A DNA stretch of 63,526 nucleotides from a virus: positions 1 through 63,526 of IMG/VR virus record IMGVR_UViG_3300044612_000880; one strand, 5' to 3'. A model generated the notes under the pieces. It did no database searches and was not told where the DNA came from. It saw only the letters and a list, made by a program, of their open reading frames with translations. The translations under genes and the position numbers were made by a program. Within the stretch, counting starts at the first letter, position 1. Each line of letters starts with the position of its first letter. This document shows, piece by piece, positions 36,854-45,544 of this stretch.

Positions 36854-37796
36854 CTTTTTATTTTACAGATTACACCATGCAGGACTTACAAACAGGCTGT
36901 TTAGTTTAGAAGTAGGTCTGGGTCTTTCTTATATAACAAATAAAAAACTTGTTATCTATAATTTACTTGATAGTCAACAGAACTGGCTTGATAGTTTTCC
37001 AATTAGTGACAATGTTGTTTTTGGAAAAAGAGATTCAATTGTTAAAAGAGAGATGGTAAACTTTTTTGAGTTAATAGATTTTAATAAGTCTTTGGTTTGG
37101 GAGTATATTGCTTTTGGTAAAATAGATCAATTTTCTAAAGATGAAATTAAAATATCTGACAATCTGTTTTCAGATTATGTAAATGTTTCTAAAGAAATTC
37201 AGGTAGGTGCTGAATATTTTAATAAAAAAGAATTAATCTTTGAAGAAAACAAGTCTTATAATATGTCTGGTCCAAACCTGGCCAACCGTGAAACCTTTTT
37301 TGCTAATCAAGATAATGAATTTTTAAATAAAATAAAAGTAACTTTTAAAGAAGATTATATAAATTTAGCAAACAAAATTGCCAACAGTCTTGGAGAATTT
37401 CGTGGCATGCACGTAAGGCTTACAGATCATGCAGAAAGAACATTCAGTTTTTCAGAGAAAGATTTTGACAAAGCGCTTAAAAATAATGATTTAAAAACCG
37501 TAGTATTAACAGATGATGTAAACAATGAAATATTTAAAAATAAAGATATTACGTTTTTAGATGACTATATTGTAGATAATTTTTCAGATGAGTTTTTGGC
37601 TTTACCTAGCCAGTCAGAGATCGTCTTTGGTCTAATTGGATTATTGGTAATGTGTCAGTCAAAGGAGTTTATCGGAACCCCTAGAAGTACTTTTACTGCT
37701 TATATTCAAAGAGATATGATTTCCTCTAAAAAGTCAGATGTTTTTAGTTTTATAGGATATGATGACTTTGCGGAGTTCCCAAAAGACTGGGTATAA
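36846..37796 (+). CDS. Fucosyltransferase-like protein (GDP-L-sugar user?)
   Basis: This 316-residue protein has GLTNRLFSLEVGLGLSYITN, like the G-(L/F)-xNRL start of GT11/GT23/O-FucT proteins, then FRGMHVRLTDH and FIGTPRSTFTAYI near the end. It overlaps the epimerase gene by 8 nt, which suggests that GDP-L-galactose is its donor. The HxRRG motif is weaker than in the 7233 product. Confidence 0.58.
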   Translation: MDNFLFYRLHHAGLTNRLFSLEVGLGLSYITNKKLVIYNLLDSQQNWLDSFPISDNVVFGKRDSIVKREMVNFFELIDFNKSLVWEYIAFGKIDQFSKDEIKISDNLFSDYVNVSKEIQVGAEYFNKKELIFEENKSYNMSGPNLANRETFFANQDNEFLNKIKVTFKEDYINLANKIANSLGEFRGMHVRLTDHAERTFSFSEKDFDKALKNNDLKTVVLTDDVNNEIFKNKDITFLDDYIVDNFSDEFLALPSQSEIVFGLIGLLVMCQSKEFIGTPRSTFTAYIQRDMISSKKSDVFSFIGYDDFAEFPKDWV

Positions 37797-37823
37797 ACCA
37801 AAGATTCGTGGTATAATTTAAAA

Positions 37824-38231
37824 ATGGCAACAAATAGGAATTCTCAAAAATCTCAGTATGATGTTGGCTCAAAGCCACCACAAGTTACTTGGACATTTGT
37901 CCGTGGAGATACTGCATCATTTAAGGTTTACGTTACTGATGATTTAGAGGCACCTCTCAATGTGCCAGATTGGTCAATAGCCATGAAAATCAAAAGACCA
38001 AATACGATTCCAGGCATTATTAGTGATGATGCTTCAGTTGTTATGACTTTAAGTCCCGCTGCAGATCCAGATGACCTTCCAGGAGAATTTACAGTATTTT
38101 TATCAGCAACACAATCTTTAACATTACAGACTGGAGACATATTTGATATTCAGTTGTCTGCCCCAGGAAATGAAACTGTTTGGACAGTTTGCCAGGGTAG
38201 CGTAATTGTTATTGAAGATGTAACTGATTAA
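37824..38231 (+). CDS. Virion beta-sandwich protein (135 aa)
   Basis: PQVTWTFVRGDTASFKVYVT, then DWSIAMKIKRP, and the end VIVIEDVTD. Homologous to the 28735 and 29972 products. TATAAT is 6 nt before the ATG. Overlaps the next small gene by 1 nt. Confidence 0.52.
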   Translation: MATNRNSQKSQYDVGSKPPQVTWTFVRGDTASFKVYVTDDLEAPLNVPDWSIAMKIKRPNTIPGIISDDASVVMTLSPAADPDDLPGEFTVFLSATQSLTLQTGDIFDIQLSAPGNETVWTVCQGSVIVIEDVTD

Positions 38232-38455
38232 TGGCCACATCAATAATCAATAATAATACTAAGAGAAAAGTTTCAGCAATTAATGCTGTAACTTACGGGG
38301 CTATAAAGATCTCAAAACCTTATCCAATAGTTAAGATTAACGAAGTGTTACCATTTAGGATACGGATAACAAACATTCAGATTCCAGGCTACTCAGCAGC
38401 CTCTCCTGCGCCAATTGGCATCGCTGTCATTGGTCTGAATAACTATATACTTTAA
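38231..38455 (+). CDS. Small virion-region protein (74 aa)
   Basis: MATSIINNNTKRKVSAINAV, beta-rich with IRITNIQIPGYSAASPAP. The partner of the 37824 gene. Function unknown. Confidence 0.5.
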   Translation: MATSIINNNTKRKVSAINAVTYGAIKISKPYPIVKINEVLPFRIRITNIQIPGYSAASPAPIGIAVIGLNNYIL

Positions 38456-38476
38456 AATCCATGATATAATCTCAGT

Positions 38477-38923
38477 ATGGCAAAGATATCAGTCCCAGGA
38501 GTTAAAAGTCTATTTCAAACAGGTGATAGACCTACTCAAGAAAACTATGAAGATTTAATCGATACCCTTGTTTCTCAATCAACAGATTTAGGATCAGCAG
38601 GTAACAATGAAAACACAGTCAATGGAATTGAGAACGTAACTGTTATTGATAACTTTGATGCTACAGTTTGGCGTATGGTTAAGTATATTGTTTCAATATC
38701 AAAGACCACAGCAGGGGACAACAAGTTCTACGCAACTGAAATGACAATTCTTGTTGACGGAGACGGTGTTTCTGTCAGTGAGTATGGAACAATCGACAAT
38801 GATGGGAATATTGGCACCATTAATGTCTCTCGCACTGGAAATACCGTGGCCTTAACAGTCACTCCAGATCCTGCGATCAAGCCAGTCACTGTACGATATG
38901 CTCGTATGGGACTTAAGGCATAA
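38477..38923 (+). CDS. Tail fibre-associated protein (148 aa)
   Basis: MAKISVPGVKSLFQTGDRPT, QENYEDLIDTL; the second half (FYATEMTILVDGDGVSVSEY) repeats at the end of the 38942 product (ILLTLDANDNVAITEYG type strands). TATAAT is 6 nt before the ATG. Probably a fibre-tip or chaperone-like domain. Confidence 0.55.
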   Translation: MAKISVPGVKSLFQTGDRPTQENYEDLIDTLVSQSTDLGSAGNNENTVNGIENVTVIDNFDATVWRMVKYIVSISKTTAGDNKFYATEMTILVDGDGVSVSEYGTIDNDGNIGTINVSRTGNTVALTVTPDPAIKPVTVRYARMGLKA

Positions 38924-38941
38924 TAAAAGGAGATATAAAAA

Positions 38942-40753
38942 ATGGCAACAGTAAATAAAGATTTTAAAATTAAGAGTGGTCTCATTGTTGAAGGTACAAC
39001 AGCGACAGTTAACAATTTTGACGTTCTTACAAAGAAAACAGCAGATCAAAATTATATTATTGATCTTATCGGTGGTACAGCAACATCTGCTAACGAAGCA
39101 AACAAGGTTGTAAAGCGTGATGCTAATGGTAACTTTGCTGCAGGAACAATTACAGCAGATTTAACTGGTGATGTAACTGGTCAAGTATCAGATATTTCAA
39201 ATCATACTACAGGTGATCTTACAGAAGGTACAAACAAGTACTTTACTGATCAGAGAGCAGTAACTGCTAACACTGGTCTTTGGGACACGATTGGTGCAGC
39301 AGCACAAGCCGCAACTGATGCAGCAGCAGCCCTTACAGCACACTCTAACCTAACAGAAGCACACGGTGCAACTGGTGCGGTAGTTGGAACAACCAACACA
39401 CAAACATTAACAAATAAGACTATTGGAGATACACTTAACTTCACTGGCGCAGGAGCAATGACAATCAACTCTGATTCTCATATCGTTCTTACTCCAGCAG
39501 CAGGTTCTTCTGTCAAGTGGGGTGCAGATGTTCTTGCAACACAAGGCTATGCAGACCAAGCAGAAGTAGATGCTAAGGCTTATACAGATACTCGTGAAGG
39601 GTTAATTACAACTGCTTACGAAGCATACACAGATCTTCTTATTGGAGATGCAACAATTGATGGAACTGGTGGAAACACAGTTGCAGCAAGAATCTCTCAA
39701 GCAGTTGCTGATCTTGTAGATTCAGCACCAGCAGCATTAGATACACTTAACGAACTTGCTGAAGCACTTGGCGATAACGTAGATGCTGCAGGCCTTGCAG
39801 TATCAATTGGAAACAAACTTCCACTTGCTGGCGGATCAATGACTGGCGAAATTGCAATGGGATCAAACAAGATTACTGGTCTTGGAACACCTACAGCAAA
39901 TACAGACGCAGCAACAAAGCAGTATGTTGATACAGCCGAATCAGATGCAGTAACATCAGCAAATTCTTACACAAATGACCGTGAGACAGCAATCACAACT
40001 GCTTACCAGTCATATGCTGATACAGCAGAGCAAGATGCTAAGGACTATGCAGATGACTTGATCAATGATGCATCATCTTCTTCAACAGAAGTTTGGTCAG
40101 CATACAAGACAAGCACAGAAATTGGTCTTGCACAGCAAGCAGCAATCGATCACGCAGACGCACTTGTTACTTCTGATGTAGCAGAATCAGGAAGTCTCTA
40201 CTTCACAGATACTCGTGCTAAGACTGCAGCAGCAGCACTCATTGTTGGTGCTACAAAGACAAACATCACTATTACTGGTGACGAAAATGGTCTTACAATT
40301 TCAGCAGAAAATGGTGTAGCAGATTCTACAACTAATGATCTGACAGAAGGTTCAACAAATAAGTACTTCACAGCACAAAGAGCAGTAGATGCTCTTGAAG
40401 CAGTTGTTCCAAACTTTACAGCAGTTGAGTTAAACTCAGTTGCTAAGCAGGTTGCAGCAACTCTTGAAGCAGCAACAGCAGGAGTTCAGGTAGCACATGC
40501 CTTTGCAAAGGCTGATTATCGCTCAGCAGAATATCTTGTAAAGGTTGCCTATGGAGATCACACAGAAATCTCAAAGGTACTTTTAACACTTGATGCCAAC
40601 GATAACGTTGCAATCACAGAGTATGGAATTGTTGGAACTAACGGTTCAGCATCAGCAATTTCTGCAGGTATCTCAGGAGCAAATGTACAACTTCTAGTAA
40701 CAACCGCCAACAACACTTCAGTAGTAACTGTTGTCGGAACATTAGTAGCGTAA
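38942..40753 (+). CDS. Long tail fibre protein (603 aa)
   Basis: Ala/Thr-rich repetitive fibre: KYFTDQRAVTANTGLW, TNTQTLTNKTIGDTLNF, GLGTPTANTDAATKQYVDT and DTLNELAEALGD. These are standard phage fibre repeats (coil-coil and triple-beta). The C-terminus, about 100 residues, is a globular tip like the 38477 product. Ribosome site AGGAGA. Confidence 0.78.
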   Translation: MATVNKDFKIKSGLIVEGTTATVNNFDVLTKKTADQNYIIDLIGGTATSANEANKVVKRDANGNFAAGTITADLTGDVTGQVSDISNHTTGDLTEGTNKYFTDQRAVTANTGLWDTIGAAAQAATDAAAALTAHSNLTEAHGATGAVVGTTNTQTLTNKTIGDTLNFTGAGAMTINSDSHIVLTPAAGSSVKWGADVLATQGYADQAEVDAKAYTDTREGLITTAYEAYTDLLIGDATIDGTGGNTVAARISQAVADLVDSAPAALDTLNELAEALGDNVDAAGLAVSIGNKLPLAGGSMTGEIAMGSNKITGLGTPTANTDAATKQYVDTAESDAVTSANSYTNDRETAITTAYQSYADTAEQDAKDYADDLINDASSSSTEVWSAYKTSTEIGLAQQAAIDHADALVTSDVAESGSLYFTDTRAKTAAAALIVGATKTNITITGDENGLTISAENGVADSTTNDLTEGSTNKYFTAQRAVDALEAVVPNFTAVELNSVAKQVAATLEAATAGVQVAHAFAKADYRSAEYLVKVAYGDHTEISKVLLTLDANDNVAITEYGIVGTNGSASAISAGISGANVQLLVTTANNTSVVTVVGTLVA

Positions 40754-40788
40754 TAAAAAATAAAAATAGTTGGAAGAGGGAGCAGTAA

Positions 40789-41238
40789 ATGACAACAGTT
40801 GACAAAGACTTTAGAGTCAAAAATGGATTAGTCGTAGCAAACGGCGGTACATTTGGAGATGCAGTGACAGTAGGAACACCTACAACAGCGTCACATGCAG
40901 CAACTAAGGAGTATGTTGATAGTCATTCAATGGCAGTAGGCCCAACTCCTCCTTCTTCACCAACTAATGGAACACAGTGGTTAGACACTTTAACAAGTAG
41001 AATTAATTTTTATTACAACGGTTCTTGGTATACCCAAGCAACTATTGATGATACAAACACACTTCCAGAGCACATTCACGATACTGCAATTGATGGAACA
41101 GGTTTCATTGTTTCGCAGTTCTATAATGCTGGAACTTTTAATAGCCCATTGGGTGTAGGTTTGGATGCTGGTGGACCAAGTGATACAACTTGGACAGTAG
41201 TATTCGATGGCGGTAGTGCAGTAGATAACTTCAACTAA
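40789..41238 (+). CDS. Tail fibre-like protein (149 aa)
   Basis: MTTVDKDFRVKNGLVVANGG shares its start with the 38942 product (MATVNKDFKIKSGLIVEG), so both probably attach at the same site. It then has GTPTTASHAATKEYVD and a WxD strand. Short fibre or adaptor. Confidence 0.62.
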   Translation: MTTVDKDFRVKNGLVVANGGTFGDAVTVGTPTTASHAATKEYVDSHSMAVGPTPPSSPTNGTQWLDTLTSRINFYYNGSWYTQATIDDTNTLPEHIHDTAIDGTGFIVSQFYNAGTFNSPLGVGLDAGGPSDTTWTVVFDGGSAVDNFN

Positions 41239-41291
41239 TAAATTGATGTTATAATAAGAGAATAATGGGCAGCACCCATAAGGAGATATAA

Positions 41292-43241
41292 ATGGCAACT
41301 AGAATGCAACAGCGTAGAGGTACTGCGTCACAATGGACTGCAGCAAACCCAGTATTAGCAGCAGGTGAAATTGGTTTTGAAACCGATTCAGGCATGTTCA
41401 AGATGGGCGACGGAACCAACTCATGGTCTGCCCTATCATATTTTAAAGATTTTGGAGACCTCGACACTTCAGGTTTCATACTAGACTCAGAAAAGGCACA
41501 GCCTGGTGGTGTTGCCACACTTAATGGCTCAGGACAAATTCCTATCTCCCAACTAGGCTCCCTTATCACAAATGCTCCAGCAGCATTGGATACTCTTGGA
41601 GAACTCGCTTCTGCAGTAGAAATGATCGGAGATGTAGTCTCTGATGCAATCACTACACACAATGGAGATACAACAAACGTTCATGGTATTGCAGATACCA
41701 CTGTACTTGCAACAAATTCATCAGTAAACGATGCAATCTCAGCAGCACTTACAACTTATAGCGCAGATACAACTAACATTCATGGAATTGCAGACACAAC
41801 CGTTCTTGCAACAAATACGTCAGTAAATGATGCAATTACAGCATCAGAAACAAGCATGACAACTTCTAGAAACGCTTATGTTGCAACTGAAATAGAGACA
41901 TCTATTGGTTTACACTCAGCAGACACAACAAATGTTCATGGAATTGCTGACACAGCACTTCTTTCTACAAAGGCTTATGCCGATTCAGCAGCAGATGCTG
42001 CAGAGACAGCAGCAACAACTACAGCAGCATCTTATACAGATACAGCAATTGGAACACATGCTACAGATACAACAAATGTTCATGGAATTGCTGACACAGC
42101 ACTTCTTGCAACTACAGCAAATGTAGCAACTGCAAAGTCAGAGGCTATTTCAGCAGCAGATACCGCTGCAACTACTGCTCTTGGAACACACTCAGCAGAT
42201 ACAACAAATGTTCATGGAATTGCTGATACCTCAGTTCTTGAAACATCTTCTGGAGCACAGGCTAAGGCAGATGCAGCAGTTCTTGCTCACGGATCAGATA
42301 CAACTGATGTTCATGGTATTGCTGATACAACAGCCCTTGCTACAAAGACATACGCTGATTCAGCAGTAGGATCTCATAACACAAGTACAACTGATGTTCA
42401 TGGAATTGCAGATACTTCACTTCTTGCTACAAAGTCATACGCTGATACAGCAGAAGCAGACGCTATTGCTGCAGCAGCAACTGCAGCAGGAACAGCACTA
42501 ACAGCGCACAACGATGATACAACAAACGTTCATGGAATTGCTGATACATCAGCACTTGCTACTAAAACATACTCTGATTCAGCATTGTCATCACATGCTA
42601 CAGACACTACAGATATCCACGGAATTGCTGATACAGCAGCCTTGGCTACTAAAACATATGTAGATACTGCAGATGCTTTGAAGGCATCAGTTGCATCACC
42701 AGCACTTACTGGTGTACCAACTGCCCCAACAGCAGCAGCAGGAACAAATAATACTCAGATAGCAACAACAGCATATGCTGACTCAGCAATTGCAGCATTA
42801 GTCGCTTCAGCACCTGGAACTCTCAATACATTAAACGAGTTAGCAACAGCGCTGGGTAGCGATGCAAACTTCTCAACTACAATTACAAATGCTCTTGCTC
42901 TTAAGGCAAGTAAGACTGAACTTGATTCAGCAACACTGTCATCATTTAATACACAGACAACAAGTTATACACTTGCTCTATCTGATGCAACAAATGTTGT
43001 TGAAACAAACAGTTCAAGCCCAACAAGCATAACTGTTCCACCAAACTCTTCAGTGGCCTTTCCAATAGGAACATCTGTTGACGTTTTCCAAAAGGGAACA
43101 GGCCAGACAACAATTGCAGAGGGAGCAGGAGTAACAATTTATCGTACACCAGGACTAAAACTTCGTGCTCAGTACTCAGGTGGAACGCTAACAAAGCGTG
43201 ATACTAATATCTGGATTCTTTCAGGCGATCTAACAGCATAA
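41292..43241 (+). CDS. Tail fibre with HGIADT repeats (649 aa)
   Basis: The N-terminus TRMQQRRGTASQWTAANPVL, GEIGFETDSGMFKMGDGT is the conserved tropism/fibre head domain of many phages. Residues about 120-450 hold at least eight units built on HSADTTNVHGIADTALLATK. The C-terminus ends TNIWILSGDLTA, shared with the 31441 product. Likely a trimeric long fibre. Confidence 0.8.
   Translation: MATRMQQRRGTASQWTAANPVLAAGEIGFETDSGMFKMGDGTNSWSALSYFKDFGDLDTSGFILDSEKAQPGGVATLNGSGQIPISQLGSLITNAPAALDTLGELASAVEMIGDVVSDAITTHNGDTTNVHGIADTTVLATNSSVNDAISAALTTYSADTTNIHGIADTTVLATNTSVNDAITASETSMTTSRNAYVATEIETSIGLHSADTTNVHGIADTALLSTKAYADSAADAAETAATTTAASYTDTAIGTHATDTTNVHGIADTALLATTANVATAKSEAISAADTAATTALGTHSADTTNVHGIADTSVLETSSGAQAKADAAVLAHGSDTTDVHGIADTTALATKTYADSAVGSHNTSTTDVHGIADTSLLATKSYADTAEADAIAAAATAAGTALTAHNDDTTNVHGIADTSALATKTYSDSALSSHATDTTDIHGIADTAALATKTYVDTADALKASVASPALTGVPTAPTAAAGTNNTQIATTAYADSAIAALVASAPGTLNTLNELATALGSDANFSTTITNALALKASKTELDSATLSSFNTQTTSYTLALSDATNVVETNSSSPTSITVPPNSSVAFPIGTSVDVFQKGTGQTTIAEGAGVTIYRTPGLKLRAQYSGGTLTKRDTNIWILSGDLTA
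41660..42660 (+). repeat. Tandem coding repeats (HGIADT units)
   Basis: Units of roughly 90-150 nt around the codons for NVHGIADT occur at least eight times, with variable Ala/Thr-rich spacers. Nucleotide similarity between units is high, so slippage or recombination is plausible. Confidence 0.7.
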
Positions 43242-43271
43242 TTAAAATACAAATAGGAAAAGGGGAAATAA

Positions 43272-44840
43272 ATGCCAATTCGTAAAGGTGGTAAAGCAGG
43301 AAAGCAGTCAAAGGCTGTTCCAAGATATCAGTCGATTAGCCCAACAGAACCAACAATTGTTTCTGTAGTTAACTCTGGTTTTACATATTTTAGTGGTCAG
43401 TTTACAATTACATTTACACCCCCAACCTACGGTGCAACCCCAACATCTTACACCATTACAGCAACCAGTGCATCTTATGGAACTAAAACATTTGCTGGGG
43501 TAACATCTTCACCATTTATAGCAACTGGACTTCGTGGTGGTACAAACTACACTTGGAAAATAAAAGCAGTTCACGCATCTTATGGAGACTCTTCTGAACT
43601 TGTTGGTGGATCATTTGAGTCTATTACAGTTCCAGATGCTCCAACAGCAGTAACAGCATCTTCACCAACTGGAGCAGCCTATGATAGCGTATCTTGGTTA
43701 GCCCCTGCAGATAATGGCGGAGCAGCAATAACAAACTATGAAATTACATCATCAGATGGAAAGACAGTTTATACTTCTGGAACATCAATAAACGTAAACC
43801 AAGAAGCAGGAACATCACAGACATATCGTGTTCGTGCCTATAACTCAAAGGGATGGTCAGAACTTTCTACCGCTTCTGCTTCTGTTCAGACATTCTCGTT
43901 TACTCCATTCGGAGTATTCTCGTTTACTCCATTTGGAGTGTTCTCGTTTACACCAGTATTCTCGTTTACACCGTTTGGCGTATTCTCATTTGCTCCATTC
44001 GGAGTATTCTCGTTTACACCGTTTGGCGTATTCTCATTTGCTCCAGTGTTCTCGTTTACTCCATTCGGAGTGTTTTCGTTTGCCCCATTCGGAGTATTCT
44101 CATTTATTCCATTTAGCGTATTTACGTTTGCACCTGTAGCACCATTTTCAGTGTTTACATTTACTCCTTTCTACGTATTTGGATTCTCACCATTCGGTGT
44201 CTTCGGATTCTCACCATTCTCACCATTCTCAGTATTTGGATTCTCACCATTCGGTGTCTTTGGATTCTCACCATTCGGTGTCTTTGGATTCTCACCATTC
44301 GGTGTCTTTGGATTCTCACCAGCACGTGGCCCAGGATACTACTCTCTTGGACCTAAGACTAAGGTCAGAATGTCTGACGGAACTCTTAAAGAAGCACAAG
44401 ACCTTAATGTTGGCGATCAACTAAAGTCTATATCTCTTCCAGGACTTTCAGATACACAGACAGCAACAATCTACGATTGGTCTAGTGAGTTTGATCTGTC
44501 TTCAGCAGAAGAAGTTGTAACAACAATTAACAAGATAGATACACATGCTACAGATACAACAATTAGACTAAATGGAGATGCATTCTCTCCAAGCCACTTA
44601 ATTCTTGTACAAAGAGAAGGAGTTTCAACATTTGAATGGGCTAAAAATATAGTTCAAACAGATATGGTTTGGGATTACTCTCTAGGAGCATGGGCACCTG
44701 TTACTGAACTTGAAACTCTTGAGTTCCCAGTAAATGTTATTACAGTTAACTGTGAGCCTTATGACATATTCTTCACCGAGCACTCGCTTACACATGATGG
44801 TAAAGACTGGTACGACCAGACTCAAACACCACAAGCGTAG
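43272..44840 (+). CDS. FnIII adhesin with Phe/FG-rich repeats and C-terminal Hint domain
   Basis: This 522-residue protein has two fibronectin type III domains (about 20-205). A strikingly regular block of 8-residue units, FSFTPFGV then FGFSPFGV, runs from about 209 to 350. From Ser358 a Hint domain begins with SLGPKTKVRMSDG and ends PYDIFFTEHSLTHDG. Ser again replaces the nucleophilic Cys. It shares the fused Hint module with the 32079 protein. Likely a surface fibre; self-processing is uncertain. Confidence 0.75.
   Translation: MPIRKGGKAGKQSKAVPRYQSISPTEPTIVSVVNSGFTYFSGQFTITFTPPTYGATPTSYTITATSASYGTKTFAGVTSSPFIATGLRGGTNYTWKIKAVHASYGDSSELVGGSFESITVPDAPTAVTASSPTGAAYDSVSWLAPADNGGAAITNYEITSSDGKTVYTSGTSINVNQEAGTSQTYRVRAYNSKGWSELSTASASVQTFSFTPFGVFSFTPFGVFSFTPVFSFTPFGVFSFAPFGVFSFTPFGVFSFAPVFSFTPFGVFSFAPFGVFSFIPFSVFTFAPVAPFSVFTFTPFYVFGFSPFGVFGFSPFSPFSVFGFSPFGVFGFSPFGVFGFSPFGVFGFSPARGPGYYSLGPKTKVRMSDGTLKEAQDLNVGDQLKSISLPGLSDTQTATIYDWSSEFDLSSAEEVVTTINKIDTHATDTTIRLNGDAFSPSHLILVQREGVSTFEWAKNIVQTDMVWDYSLGAWAPVTELETLEFPVNVITVNCEPYDIFFTEHSLTHDGKDWYDQTQTPQA
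43896..44320 (+). repeat. Phe-rich 24-nt coding repeats, set 2
   Basis: About 16 near-copies of a 24-nt unit encode FSFTPFGV/FGFSPFGV. The first half uses FSFTP and FSFAP, the second FGFSP. The C-terminal part yields repeated FG dipeptides. Confidence 0.8.
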
Positions 44841-44881
44841 CATGTGATATACTTTATTTACTAGTTGAATAGGGGAAAAAT

Positions 44882-45544
44882 ATGAATTCAAACTACCCAC
44901 CGATGGTGGAAAGTACAAGCAGGTCTCCACAACCTCATAGGTTTTTTGAGAGATTTCTTGGTAATGATTTAAACAAGTTGTCAGCAGATCTTCAAGATCG
45001 ATATACTAAAATTCAAAAAGCAGAAATTATTGGCGTAACTCCAGTTGGAGAAAATGAAATATGGAAGCAGTCAAACAGTGTTTCAACAATGAAGTGGAGA
45101 CAATATAATGTTTTCCAATTTCACAGTAAAGAACTTTATAGCCTATACAAGGCAATTGGCGATATGACAAAAGAAGCATGTGACTATTATGGTGTTGATT
45201 TTAATGCAAACCAATATATGCTTCAAGGATGGTTTAACATTACCAACAAAGGTAAAGGAAAACTAGACTGGCACGATCATGGTCCAGAAGGTGCCCCAAA
45301 CTTCCATGGATACTATTGTGTAAAGGCTGCTCCATCTACAACACACTATCGTGTATTTGATAAGAATGTTGAAAATGTTAACATTGACAATAGGGCAATT
45401 CTTTCTGAAATGGGTCACCCACATGCTATGGCTGACTGGGACTGGGAAGGTCCAAGAATTACTGTTGCATATGATGTTATTCCACTAAGAGACCTAATTA
45501 CTCACGGTATGGGCCAAGAGCAGCATTGGATCCCATTATCATGA
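44882..45544 (+). CDS. Fe/2-oxoglutarate oxygenase-like protein (220 aa), copy A
   Basis: Residues WHDHGPEGAPNFHGYYCV and GHPHAMADWDWEGPRITVAY form H-x-H...H and R clusters like the cupin iron site. It is homologous to the next gene (FHGYYCV, GHPH). Such proteins are seen beside phage fibre genes, with unclear activity. Ribosome site AGGGG. The stop overlaps the next ATG (ATGA). Confidence 0.55.
   Translation: MNSNYPPMVESTSRSPQPHRFFERFLGNDLNKLSADLQDRYTKIQKAEIIGVTPVGENEIWKQSNSVSTMKWRQYNVFQFHSKELYSLYKAIGDMTKEACDYYGVDFNANQYMLQGWFNITNKGKGKLDWHDHGPEGAPNFHGYYCVKAAPSTTHYRVFDKNVENVNIDNRAILSEMGHPHAMADWDWEGPRITVAYDVIPLRDLITHGMGQEQHWIPLS

Noticed and set aside
41292-43241. Diversity-generating retroelement target
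   Set aside because: The N-terminus resembles a tropism protein head, but no reverse transcriptase, template repeat or A-biased variable region is visible.
33704-44424. Long alternative-frame ORFs in the Phe-rich repeats (Leu/His/Ser-rich)
   Set aside because: They are shadows created by the 24-nt repeat; composition is extreme and none has a ribosome site or promoter.
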